A stretch of DNA of 15,644 nucleotides from Streptomycetales bacterium (GCA_025361995.1 JANYIP010000130.1:1-15644), one strand, 5' to 3'; positions 6,859 through 14,708 are shown, counted from the first letter of the stretch. A program made the numbers and translations. Notes: generated by a model from the letters alone, not told the origin.

Positions 6859-8192
6859 TCACGCCTCGACGACCGAGAACAACCGGCGCGAGCCGACTCC
6901 CTTGAGCTCGTGGTCACCGCGATCGTCGAAGACGATGCCGGACCCGGCGACGAGGTCCCGCACCGTCGCTGACACGAGCACTTCTCCGGCGCTCGCCAGT
7001 GACAGGATCCGAGCGCCGGTGTGGACTGCGATGCCGGCGACCTTGTCCCGAACTGCTCGCACTCGCCGGTATGGACGCGCGCCCTGATCTCGATCCCCAT
7101 CACCCGCAGGGCCTCGCGAATGGCAACAGCTGCCCGGATCGCCCGAGCCGGGCCGTCGAAGCTGGCCAGGAAGCCGTCGCCTGCGGTGTCGACCTCTCGC
7201 CCACGGTAGCGATCGATCTCGCGGCGCACCACGACGTGATGGCGTCCCAGCAGCTCGGCCCACACCTGGTCGCCGAGGTCACCGACCTGCTCGGTCGATC
7301 CGACGATGTCGGTGAAGAGCACGGTGGCGAGGACGCGGTTGGACTGGGGCGCGGGCCGTACACCGGTGACGACCTCCTGGATCTCGTCCAGGATTGCGTC
7401 GCCGTCCAGCGTCCACCACGAGTGGTCGGCGCCCGGGAACTCGACGAGCCGCGCACCCGGTATCCGGGCGGCGATGTAGCGGCCCTCCTCGATGTCGTTG
7501 TCGCGGTCCTCCACCCGGTGCATGACGAGAGCAGGAACCCGGATCGTGGGGAGGACCTCGCGTACGTCTACCTGGCCGTTCATCTGGAACAGGGCCACGT
7601 CAGCACCCGGGCTGGAGCAGCGGCGGTAGTAGCGGGACAGCTCCGCCAGGCCGGCGGGACTCAGGCTGGGGGCCGTGTCCTCCCAGCCGAGGCCGGTCGT
7701 CCAGTACCGCTCGACGTGGCCGAGGGCCTCGAGCCGCTCCTCCCGGGTCAACGCCCAGGGGTAGTCCTCGCTCCAGAGCCGGCTGGCTGCGCACCCGAAG
7801 GTGCAGAGCGCGATCGTCCGCTCCGGGTGGCTCGCGGCGAAGAGCATGCTCATGTTGCCGCCCTCGGAGGCTCCGAAGATCACCGCGCGCTCCGAGCCGG
7901 CCGCATCCATCACGGCTCTGAGATCGTCCATGCGTTGCTCAAGCGTGGGCAGCTCGTTGACCGGCACCGAGTCCGACATCCCTGTTCCGCGCTTGTCGAA
8001 CAGGATCAGCCGAGTGAAGGACGCGAGGCGCTCGAAGCCGGCAGCGAGATCGGCCAGCTCCCAGGCCAGCTCGATGTGCGACACCCACCCCGGTACGTAC
8101 ACGAGGTCCACCGGCCCGTCGCCGACGACCTGGCAGGCGATGTTGACGTCGCCGGACCTCGCGTACTGTGTGCGCGGGACCTGGATGGACAT
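6859..8192 (-). CDS. Alpha/beta-hydrolase fused to class III adenylate cyclase (LipJ/Rv1900c type), frameshifted
   Basis: Residues 1-275 are an alpha/beta-hydrolase: nucleophile S109 in GASEGG, an acid candidate at D229 or D231, and H257 in GADHSWW. Residues from about 286 are a class III cyclase: metal Asp D295 (LFTDIVGST) and D339 (DTAGDGF). This is the layout of Mycobacterium tuberculosis Rv1900c (LipJ). The frame breaks after HTGECEQFG (residue 382): one base is missing from the run CCC at 7047-7049 (GGG on the coding strand). Adding one G restores DKVAGIAVHTGARI and the normal end of the cyclase domain, stopping at 6859 for a 444-residue protein. Uncorrected, the frame runs to 6729 with about 105 non-homologous residues antisense to the diguanylate cyclase gene. 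It is either a sequencing error in a homopolymer or a real mutation that removes the cyclase C-terminus. The product should be cytosolic; the ester substrate is unknown. Confidence 0.85.
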
Positions 8193-8230
8193 GAGCCCAC
8201 GCTGTCAGATCCCCAAGTCCAGCTCAACCG

Positions 8231-8240
8231 GCACCGGTGC
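8231..8240. promoter_or_regulatory. 10-bp palindrome upstream of the hydrolase-cyclase gene
   Basis: GCACCGGTGC is a perfect palindrome in the 62-bp gap between the end of the permease gene and the start of the hydrolase-cyclase gene. It could be an operator or only a chance GC-rich palindrome; no promoter was assigned with confidence here. Confidence 0.25.
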
Positions 8241-8254
8241 TCGCAGGCGTCTCG

Positions 8255-9301
8255 TCAGCCGTCGCCATCCTCCAGCGATGGCACCGAGCGGACACGCATC
8301 CGCAGGATCCGCCGGATCGAGTAGTAGTCACCGCTGGGGCCTTGGTACTTCGCCATGCCCACGGCTACCAGCAGCGAGGCGCCGTTGAAGACGTCGGGGA
8401 TCCAGACCGGAGCCCCGGACAGTTGCAGGCCTTTGACGCCGGCGGCCAGAACGTACACCGAGAGGACTGTTCCCCAGACATTAAAGCGCCCGCCGCGGAA
8501 CTGAGTCGAGCCTAGGAATGCTGCCGTGAAAGCAGGGACGAGATAGCTAGGCCCGATGGTGGGGTCCGCATTACCAAGTCTCGCGGTGACCAGCATCCCG
8601 GCGATCGCAGCGAGCAGACCACAGGCGACGAGCGAGCCGAAGATGACCTTGGTCGTGTTGACTCCGGCCAGCCTAGCCGCCTCGATATTTCCCCCGGTCG
8701 CGTACACCCGTCGACCCGACGGCGTCCGCTCGAGGAGATACCAGACGATGAGAGCGAGCGCCATGAGGATGACGAACGAGTACGTGATGCCCCCGAAGTT
8801 CCCCACACCGAAGTTCGCGTACGAATCCGGGACGCCAAGGATCTGCTCCCCACCCGAGATGCCGGTGATGAATGCCGCCAGGAGTGAGCTCACACCCAGC
8901 GTCGCGATGAAGGAGTCGATCCGCACCTTGACGATCAGCCAGCCGCTGATGAGTCCGATCAGGATGCCGCTGAGGGCGGTGACGGCGAGAGCAGCAGGGA
9001 TCGAGACGCCATGGGAGACCAACAGCCAGGCAACGAACATCGACCCGGCGCCCACCTGCAGGCCGATCGCAAGATTGAACACTCCGGCTGCCAACGGGAT
9101 GATCAGCGCGATCGCGGTGATACCCGTGATCACCTGGTTGTCCAGCAGTGTCCGCCAAGTGGTGCTCGCGAGGAACGTGCTAGGAATGCGAATGGCGAAG
9201 ACGGCGAAGATCACCACGAAGATGTAGATCGCGCTGATGTTGCGGAAGCCGAGATATCGCCGAGCCCGCGCCCAGCCACTTCGGTCGACGTGCTCACTCA
9301 T
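8255..9301 (-). CDS. ABC importer permease, ribose/RbsC type
   Basis: This 348-residue protein is strongly hydrophobic, with about eight to ten membrane segments (among them roughly 23-40, 56-75, 101-122, 131-148, 171-190, 218-240 and 277-291). The cytoplasmic coupling segment typical of the branched-chain/ribose permease group is visible as GGNIEAARLAGVNTTKVI (about 203-220). As a homodimer it would form the channel for the solute delivered by the lipoprotein at 10901-12055, powered by the ATPase next to it. It starts 18 nt after the ATPase stop, with AGAGAGG 5 nt before the ATG. An extended basic C-terminal tail (about 325-348, IRRILRMRVR) is probably cytoplasmic. The substrate is not predictable; this family carries pentoses, hexoses, polyols, nucleosides and some aromatic-linked solutes. 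Confidence 0.93.
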   Translation of the reverse strand: MSEHVDRSGWARARRYLGFRNISAIYIFVVIFAVFAIRIPSTFLASTTWRTLLDNQVITGITAIALIIPLAAGVFNLAIGLQVGAGSMFVAWLLVSHGVSIPAALAVTALSGILIGLISGWLIVKVRIDSFIATLGVSSLLAAFITGISGGEQILGVPDSYANFGVGNFGGITYSFVILMALALIVWYLLERTPSGRRVYATGGNIEAARLAGVNTTKVIFGSLVACGLLAAIAGMLVTARLGNADPTIGPSYLVPAFTAAFLGSTQFRGGRFNVWGTVLSVYVLAAGVKGLQLSGAPVWIPDVFNGASLLVAVGMAKYQGPSGDYYSIRRILRMRVRSVPSLEDGDG

Positions 9302-9319
9302 GATCGCCTCTCTGAAGAC

Positions 9320-10840
9320 TCACTCTCGGCCGCTGCCTGGAGTCGCGGGACTGTCGATCGTCGCCCGGACCAGTGCCGACTCGGTGAGCTCCCGTCCCGC
9401 AAGGGTGCTGACGACCCGCCCTTCGTGCAGGACGAGGACCCGGTGGCACAGGGTCACCAGTTCCTTGGTGTCCGTGGAAGACACCAGTACGGCGGCTCCT
9501 CCAGCCGCGATCCGAGCGATGAGGTCGTGGATGCTTGCTTGCGCAGCGACGTCGACACCCTGGGTCGGCTCCTCGAGCAGCAGCACGCGAGGTGCGTTGC
9601 GCAGCCACTTCGCGATGACGATCTTCTGCTGGTTTCCGCCGCTGAAGAGGCCGAAAGACCGATCGCCCGCCCGGCTGGGACGAACGCCCACATGGTCCAA
9701 CCACCTGTCGGCCTCGGCCTTCTCGGCGCTCGGGTCGATCTGTCCCATCCTGCCGCGTAGGGAGGCCAGCCGCGGAAGTGTGAGGTTCTCCTTGGCGCTC
9801 ATGCTGACGATGGCGCCGAAGCGCCGCCGGTCCGACGGGACGTATCCCATGCCCGCCTTGATGGCGTGGGCCGGTGACCCTGGCCTGACAGCGAGCCCAT
9901 CCACCTGGACCCGACCGGCCTCCGTAGGCACCGCGCCGAAGATGGCGCCGGCTAGCTGTTCCATGCCCGACCCCCGCAGCCCCGTCACACCGACGATCTC
10001 GCCGGCGCGCACCTCGAGGTCGACGTCCCTCAGCTGCGGTGATGCGATGCCAAGGACGCCGAGCCGGACGGCGCCGGGCACTCCTGCTTCAGCGAGCTCG
10101 CGAGCATCGTCACCGATCTGGCCAGCGATCAGCCGTACCAACGACGCGCGGTCGAACTCGCCCCGCGGATGGTCCCCGACGACGCGACCGTCCCTCAGCA
10201 CGACCACCCGGTCGGCCAGCTCGACCACCTCGTCGAGCCGGTGGCTGATGATGACGATGCCGGCACCCGCGGAAGCAACCCGGCGGACGGCCGCAAAGAG
10301 CTTGCCGACCTCTGCCCCTTGGAGGGCCGCAGTGGGCTCGTCCAGCACAAGGACGTTGTCTGACGTCGTCCACCCGTCCAGCGCCCGTGCGATGGCGACG
10401 ATCGTTCGCTCAGCGGGGGTGAGCTTGGAGACCAGCACGCCAACATCGAAGTCAGCGCCGAACTGCTCGATCAGCGCTCGTGCATGCTTGCGCTCGGCCC
10501 TGATCGCAGAGGGGAGAATCGCCCTGGCTCCCAGTGATCGTCCCAGGTCGATGTTCTCGATGGTCGTCAGAGTCGGGATCAGACCCAGGTCCTGGTGAAT
10601 GAAGTGCAGACCGTCACGGTTCCCACGTCTCACACTGCCACCGGGAGTGGCTACGGTCCCCGAATCCTCTTGGTAGATACCAGCCAGGACCTTGACGAGC
10701 GTCGACTTGCCGGAGCCGTTGTGCCCGACCAGCGCCAGGATCTCGCCCGCATGCACCATCAACGAGACATCGTCGAGCGCCTTCACGCCGGGGAACGTCT
10801 TGCTGATATTGCGGGCATCCAACAGAGCCGAAGTCACCAA
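9320..10840 (-). CDS. ABC importer ATPase with two nucleotide-binding domains, RbsA/MglA type
   Basis: The protein is 506 residues, normal for the fused sugar-importer ATPases. Domain 1 has Walker A GHNGSGKST (39-47), Walker B VLVLDEPT (163-170) and a degenerate signature KLTPAERTIVAIARAL (about 139-154). Domain 2 has a degenerate Walker A without the lysine (GLRGSGMEQ, 287-295), a clear signature FSGGNQQK (399-406) and Walker B LLLEEPTQGVD (420-430). This asymmetry is usual in the RbsA/MglA/XylG group, where only one composite site hydrolyses ATP well. It lies between the solute-binding lipoprotein gene (60-nt gap with a strong hairpin) and the permease gene (18 nt). It acts at the inner face of the membrane. 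Confidence 0.95.
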   Translation of the reverse strand: MVTSALLDARNISKTFPGVKALDDVSLMVHAGEILALVGHNGSGKSTLVKVLAGIYQEDSGTVATPGGSVRRGNRDGLHFIHQDLGLIPTLTTIENIDLGRSLGARAILPSAIRAERKHARALIEQFGADFDVGVLVSKLTPAERTIVAIARALDGWTTSDNVLVLDEPTAALQGAEVGKLFAAVRRVASAGAGIVIISHRLDEVVELADRVVVLRDGRVVGDHPRGEFDRASLVRLIAGQIGDDARELAEAGVPGAVRLGVLGIASPQLRDVDLEVRAGEIVGVTGLRGSGMEQLAGAIFGAVPTEAGRVQVDGLAVRPGSPAHAIKAGMGYVPSDRRRFGAIVSMSAKENLTLPRLASLRGRMGQIDPSAEKAEADRWLDHVGVRPSRAGDRSFGLFSGGNQQKIVIAKWLRNAPRVLLLEEPTQGVDVAAQASIHDLIARIAAGGAAVLVSSTDTKELVTLCHRVLVLHEGRVVSTLAGRELTESALVRATIDSPATPGSGRE

Positions 10841-10858
10841 CGTTGTCCGTTTCGAAGG

Positions 10859-10890
10859 GGGGTGGGCGCCGGTTTGCCAGCGCCCACCCC
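10859..10890 (-). promoter_or_regulatory. Strong intra-operon hairpin between binding-protein and ATPase genes
   Basis: GGGGTGGGCGC (10859-10869) and GCGCCCACCCC (10880-10890) form a perfect 11-bp GC-only-but-one stem with a 10-nt loop, in the 60-bp gap after the solute-binding gene stop. No T-tract follows on the coding (minus) strand. Such hairpins often stabilise or partly terminate the message so that the binding protein is made in excess over the membrane parts; that role is inferred here. Confidence 0.7.
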
Positions 10891-10900
10891 GACGATCGTG

Positions 10901-12055
10901 CTAGCTGGCGCTGACCCACAGTGCCTGGAAGCGGCTGGCGAAGTCGGGGTAGCCCGTCCACCCCTGGCTGACATCACCGGGAAGATCCGACTTGGCAAGG
11001 AACTGCTCCGGCGGAATGTCCGCGATCGCTCCAGGCGCCGCCGGCTCACCGGTGGTCAACCGTGCCAACGAGTCTGCGATGGTCCATGCGACCACGGGCA
11101 GGTCAAGACCAAATCCGAGCGTGAAGTCGCCCTTCTGGATTCCCTCTAGGTTGGCGGGGTCGGGGGAGTTGATGATCGACTCGATCGAGAGGCCGGCGGT
11201 CTTCATCGCGGCTGGAAGGCCGGGCGTCTGCTCTCCGATTCCGAAGACTGCAGTCTTGGTGTCCGGGTTCGCCTGCAGGTCGCCCACGATGAGACTGGGC
11301 GCGGTCGTCCCGAACGTCCCGACCGGGATCTTCGCTGTCCGCACCTTGCAGTTCGGACAGAGGGTCGACATCTCCGCGACGAACGCATCCTTGAGCAGGT
11401 TGGTGAAGTCCAGCTCGGGCGTGTAGTAGAAGACGACGTTGGTCTGGTCCCCGTGGGTGGCGACGACTTGCGCCGCCAGGACCTGGCCAGAGCGGGTCGT
11501 CTCCTGCGTGCCGACCTGCTGCACCGGGACGGCTGCCGGGTCAGCCCCGATCACACCGCTGGTGACGACCGGGATCTTGGCCGCTTGCAACTGCTCGAGG
11601 CCGCGCTTCCACAACGCAGGTGGGATCGCCGGTACGAAAACACCGTCGTACTTGTCCTGGACCACCGTGTCGAACGCCGCAGCTACGGAGTCGGCAGCAA
11701 GTCCCGCCTTTATGGATGTCAACGTCATGCCGAGTGCCTGCATCGGGGGCTTGGCCAGCTGGTAGAACAAGCCGCAGATGGGCGTTCCGCAGTCGAGGTA
11801 GGCGATCCGCTTGCCGGTAGGCTTCTTGACCAGTGGCGTATCGATCGGGAACTTGCTGGGCTGCCCGGTGTACGGCGCGATCAGCGTCTTGGCCGCCGCC
11901 ACGTCAGCTCCCGAGGAGACGGTTGCTGACGAGTTACCTCCCGGCGAGGCAGTGGTGCTCGGCGCGGTGCTGCCGGTACTGCTGCACGCGGCGAGCGCAA
12001 GGGCGCTCACAACCGCTGCGACGCCAAGCGTCGCCCTTGTCGAGCGTGTGCTCAT
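10901..12055 (-). CDS. Solute-binding lipoprotein of ribose-type ABC importer
   Basis: The protein is 384 residues from the ATG at 12055, chosen because GGAGG lies 6 nt upstream; an in-frame ATG four codons earlier has no such site. A signal peptide ends in the lipobox LAAC with acylated Cys24, followed by a Ser/Thr/Gly-rich linker to about residue 50. The rest is a type I periplasmic-binding fold of the sugar-binding group (Peripla_BP_4 like): RIAYLDCGTPICGLF begins the first Rossmann lobe, KIPVVTSGVIGADP and VVFYYTPELDF follow, and VAWTIADSLARLTTGEPA is the typical late helix. Paired Cys in CGTPICG and CPNCK are unusual and may form disulfides. It is the first transporter gene after the SDR gene (69 nt), suggesting that import and oxidation of one substrate are coupled. 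Ligand unknown. Confidence 0.92.
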   Translation of the reverse strand: MSTRSTRATLGVAAVVSALALAACSSTGSTAPSTTASPGGNSSATVSSGADVAAAKTLIAPYTGQPSKFPIDTPLVKKPTGKRIAYLDCGTPICGLFYQLAKPPMQALGMTLTSIKAGLAADSVAAAFDTVVQDKYDGVFVPAIPPALWKRGLEQLQAAKIPVVTSGVIGADPAAVPVQQVGTQETTRSGQVLAAQVVATHGDQTNVVFYYTPELDFTNLLKDAFVAEMSTLCPNCKVRTAKIPVGTFGTTAPSLIVGDLQANPDTKTAVFGIGEQTPGLPAAMKTAGLSIESIINSPDPANLEGIQKGDFTLGFGLDLPVVAWTIADSLARLTTGEPAAPGAIADIPPEQFLAKSDLPGDVSQGWTGYPDFASRFQALWVSAS

Positions 12056-12124
12056 GTGATCCTCCATCGGTGGGGTGAACGCTGTGCGGATGACTGAGGC
12101 GTTGCTCCGGAAGTCCGAGGGCCA

Positions 12125-12886
12125 CTACCAGGCCATGTGGCCCCCTTCAACCGGGATGGACGCCCCGGTGATGAGTCCCGCGTCATGGCTGGCGAGGAAG
12201 AGCACGGTGGGGATGATGTCCGCCGAGGCCGCGAACCTCTTGACGAGCTGTCGGGACGTGGCGAACTCCAGGAACTCCGCCTCGGAGTCGAACATCTGCT
12301 TGGCCGCCGCAGCCATCGGCGTGTCCACACCGCCAGGGCAGACCGCGTTGACTCGGATGTTGTCGGGCGCCAGTTCGCGGGCAGCGGACCGGGTCAGCGA
12401 GAGGATCGCTGCCTTAGTTGCGCCGTACGCCCCCATGTGGTCGACGGCGGCCAGGCCGCAGATTGATGAAGTGTTGACGATGGCCCCGCCGCCACGGAGC
12501 CGCATCTGCGGTGCAACCGCCTGAAGCGTCAGCAGCTGAGTCACGCAGTTGACCCGGAACGCCCGCTCAAATGCCTCCGGCGCTGTCTCCTCGAGGGTCC
12601 CCCCGATGAGGACCCCCGCATTGTTGTGAAGGACGTCAATGCCACCGAACGCGTCGGATGCCTCCGCGACCAGGGCACGGATGGTGGCCGGGTCCGTCAG
12701 GTCGCCCGCCACGCTGACCACCCGGCCGCCCGCCTCCTGGATGAGGTAGGCCGTCTGCTCGAGCTCCGCCCCCAGAATGTCCGTCACAGCGACGCTTGCC
12801 CCCTCGCTGGAGAAGGCAAGGGCCGACTCACGGCCCTGGCCGCGGGCAGCCCCGGTCACGACAACCACCTTGCCGTCAAATCTCAT
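12125..12886 (-). CDS. Short-chain dehydrogenase/reductase (SDR), classical type
   Basis: This 253-residue classical SDR has the cofactor motif TGAARGQG (11-18), NNAG (88-91), catalytic S141, Y154 and K158 (YxxxK), and the structural PGGVDTP after the active site. D36 at the end of the second strand (AVTD) favours NAD(H) over NADP(H). It would oxidise a secondary alcohol or reduce a ketone, for example a 3-hydroxyacyl or aryl carbinol, in the cytoplasm. The start at 12886 is preferred to an in-frame start 16 codons upstream because homology begins at MRFDGKVVVVTG and AGGTAGGAAG abuts it. A promoter (12919-12947) and an operator dyad (12892-12909) lie directly upstream, so it probably heads the unit SDR - binding protein - ATPase - permease. 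Confidence 0.92.
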   Translation of the reverse strand: MRFDGKVVVVTGAARGQGRESALAFSSEGASVAVTDILGAELEQTAYLIQEAGGRVVSVAGDLTDPATIRALVAEASDAFGGIDVLHNNAGVLIGGTLEETAPEAFERAFRVNCVTQLLTLQAVAPQMRLRGGGAIVNTSSICGLAAVDHMGAYGATKAAILSLTRSAARELAPDNIRVNAVCPGGVDTPMAAAAKQMFDSEAEFLEFATSRQLVKRFAASADIIPTVLFLASHDAGLITGASIPVEGGHMAW

Positions 12887-12891
12887 CTTCC

Positions 12892-12909
12892 TACCTACTT
12901 TGGTAGTTA
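12892..12909 (-). promoter_or_regulatory. Operator dyad 1 (TACCTAC-N4-GTAGTTA)
   Basis: An imperfect 18-bp dyad: TACCTAC (12892-12898), a 4-nt centre, GTAGTTA (12903-12909). Read on the coding strand it ends exactly 5 nt before the SDR ATG and starts 9 nt after the -10 box, covering the predicted transcript start and overlapping the ribosome binding site. It matches operator dyad 2 at 14 of 18 positions. The size and symmetry suit a TetR-type repressor; the regulator is not in this window. Confidence 0.6.
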
Positions 12910-12918
12910 GTCGTGGGG

Positions 12919-12947
12919 AGTGTAGGTCGAGCACCGGACCAGATCAA
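12919..12947 (-). promoter_or_regulatory. Candidate sigma70-type promoter of the SDR-transporter unit
   Basis: On the minus strand TTGATC (12942-12947) and TACACT (12919-12924) are separated by exactly 17 nt. TACACT fits TAnnnT and matches TATAAT at four positions. Transcription would begin near 12912, giving a leader of roughly 25 nt that contains operator dyad 1. Confidence 0.55.
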
Positions 12948-12995
12948 GGATTGATATGAGGTCGTGACCACTTGCCGCAGCGGCGCTTTGGCCCG

Positions 12996-13847
12996 TCAGA
13001 GCCCGAGTACCCGCTCGGCGTTGCCGTGGAAAATCTGCCCCAGGAGGTCATCGGAATAGCCGAGCCCCGACCACTCGTCGAGGACCCGTCGATAGGGCAT
13101 CGACGGGTGGTCCGAGCCAAACATGATCTTGTCTTTGAGCCGGGTTCTGATGTCCCGTTGCAGCGACTCGGGGAAGTACTTCGGCGCCCAGCCGGACAGT
13201 TCCCAGAACACGTTGCCCTTGTGCAGCACTACAGCCGTCATCTCGTCGATCCACGGCCAGCCGGGGTGACTCGCGACGATGGTGAGATCCGGGAAGGCGG
13301 CCGCGAGGTTGTCGATGGACATGGGGTGAGCGTGCGAGATCCGCGAGCCGAGGCCGCCGGGGATCCCTGCGCCCATCCCCGTCGTACCCGCATCAATCAT
13401 GACGGGTACGCCCAGAGACGTGATGGTCTCCCACAGCGGGGCCAGCGCCGGGTCGTCCACCGCGAAGCGACCCATGATGGGGTGGAAGTGGAACCCGAGC
13501 AGCCCTAGGTCGCGGACCGCGTGCTCGGCTTCCGCCAGTGCAGCGTCCCCCTTGTGCGGATCTACCGCTCCCCATGCCTGGAGGACGACGCCGGGGTGAC
13601 GATCACGGAACTCTGCCACGTACTCGTTGGAGCAGGGCGGGGAACCGACCACCGATTCGATGTCGAAAGCGACGAGAACCACTTCGACACCGGCCTCCTC
13701 GAAGCCAGCGACCACGGACTCCTCGGTCTGCGGCAGCCACTCGCGTCCCCAGTACTTTCCCAAGGCCTCGACGAACGGGCCCTGCGAGTCGATCCACTCG
13801 GCAGTGCCGGGATACGCGTGGAGGTCTACACGTCGCATGTGGTTCAC
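12996..13847 (-). CDS. Amidohydrolase-2 family metal-dependent hydrolase/decarboxylase
   Basis: The protein is 283 residues of the TIM-barrel amidohydrolase group (PF04909 type), which includes ACMSD, gamma-resorcylate and 5-carboxyvanillate decarboxylases and related C-C hydrolases. Landmarks are DLHAYP (residues 8-13), GFHFHP (118-123), SHPGWPW (193-199), the catalytic Asp in FGSDHP (D246) and the terminal GNAERVL. The first metal motif, normally DxHxH, here reads DxHxY (D8, H10, Y12), so metal binding may differ from canonical members. The start is either GTG 13847 or ATG 13838 (three codons later); GGAG is 3 nt from the first and 12 nt from the second, so neither is decisive. It lies 58 nt after the crotonase-like gene with no evident promoter, suggesting co-transcription. 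A ring or side-chain decarboxylation step is a reasonable guess. Confidence 0.87.
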   Translation of the reverse strand: MNHMRRVDLHAYPGTAEWIDSQGPFVEALGKYWGREWLPQTEESVVAGFEEAGVEVVLVAFDIESVVGSPPCSNEYVAEFRDRHPGVVLQAWGAVDPHKGDAALAEAEHAVRDLGLLGFHFHPIMGRFAVDDPALAPLWETITSLGVPVMIDAGTTGMGAGIPGGLGSRISHAHPMSIDNLAAAFPDLTIVASHPGWPWIDEMTAVVLHKGNVFWELSGWAPKYFPESLQRDIRTRLKDKIMFGSDHPSMPYRRVLDEWSGLGYSDDLLGQIFHGNAERVLGL

Positions 13848-13905
13848 CGTCTCCGTTCAGCGGGTGCGCGGTTGTGACAAAAGCAAGGAGTGGTGGGTGC
13901 AGTGC

Positions 13906-14703
13906 TCACGGGGCTCGACGGCCCTCGACTACCAGCCGCATCTGACTGACCCCCGAGAGGAACTCCGGCCGGCCGGTCGACCAGCGCTGCATGTAGCGCT
14001 CGAGGTCCAGTGCGTCGGAGTGAGAGGGAAGCCTGGGTGCTACCCGGCACAGATGCGTGAGTGCCCCTACGAAGTCCCGACCTGAGCCCTCGAGCCGCGC
14101 CCCGAGGGCGACAGCGGCCGCGACGGCGTCGTCGACGGAGTCAAGAACATCCCAGACCAGGCCAGCAGCAAGAGCGGTCGCGGCGTCGAGCTTCTCGCCG
14201 AAGACGACCATCGCTGTGGAGATCTCCCGGCCCACCGAACGCTCGAGCATCCACGCGTGGCCACCACCCGGGATCAACCTCAAGTTCATGAACCGCGAGT
14301 CGAAGACCGCGCTCCTCGTGGCAAGGCGCAGGTCAGCGGCGAGCGCGAGATTCAGTCCGGCGCCGACAGCAGGGCCGTTGACGACAGCGATCACCGGAAT
14401 CGGAGACGCCAGGACGCGCAGGAAGCCCCGGTACACGTTCTCGATCCCGGCGAAGTCCCCCGAGGCGCTCGCCTCGAGTGTGGCCAGCTCGGCCCCGGCG
14501 CAGAAGGACGGACCCTCGCCGACGAGGACGACGCAGCGGGTCCGGCCATCGGACTCTGCTCTGTCAAAGGCCGACACGAGGTCCTCGACCATCTGCGGCG
14601 CGAGCACGTTCCGGTGTTCCCCGTCGGCCATCGTGAGCACCGTGACGCCGCCAACAGTGCGGACAGCCACCCGAGAGCGGTCAGCGGTTCTCGTTCCTGA
14701 CAT
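13906..14703 (-). CDS. Crotonase-family protein lacking both canonical glutamates
   Basis: This 265-residue protein has the crotonase fold (FCAGAELATLEA for the first oxyanion segment, VGAGLNLALAADLRLA for the second, IPGGGHAWML after it). Where hydratases carry the two catalytic Glu, it has N118 (GAGLN) and F138 (FDSRFMN), so simple hydratase chemistry is unlikely. D135 in the FDSRF segment or another acid might serve an isomerase, lyase or hydrolase role. Related actinobacterial proteins with GAGLNLAL and HPGGGHTWML motifs are usually annotated only as enoyl-CoA hydratase. The start at 14703 follows the family N-terminus; the open frame upstream (to 15030) is antisense to the thiolase. Operator dyad 2 ends 5 nt before this ATG. 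A possible leaderless promoter is GTGACT-N17-TAGGGT (14713-14741). It is probably first in a unit with the amidohydrolase. Confidence 0.88.
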   Translation of the reverse strand: MSGTRTADRSRVAVRTVGGVTVLTMADGEHRNVLAPQMVEDLVSAFDRAESDGRTRCVVLVGEGPSFCAGAELATLEASASGDFAGIENVYRGFLRVLASPIPVIAVVNGPAVGAGLNLALAADLRLATRSAVFDSRFMNLRLIPGGGHAWMLERSVGREISTAMVVFGEKLDAATALAAGLVWDVLDSVDDAVAAAVALGARLEGSGRDFVGALTHLCRVAPRLPSHSDALDLERYMQRWSTGRPEFLSGVSQMRLVVEGRRAP

Positions 14704-14708
14704 GATGC

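Noticed and set aside
6729..7046. The C-terminal 105 or so residues of the uncorrected hydrolase-cyclase frame as a novel domain
   Set aside because: They are Ser/Arg-rich, lack homology, run antisense to the diguanylate cyclase gene, and the expected cyclase end is present in the next frame.
12056..12124. Separate promoter for the solute-binding lipoprotein gene
   Set aside because: No -35/-10 pair with acceptable spacing was found in the 69-bp gap; co-transcription with the SDR gene is simpler.
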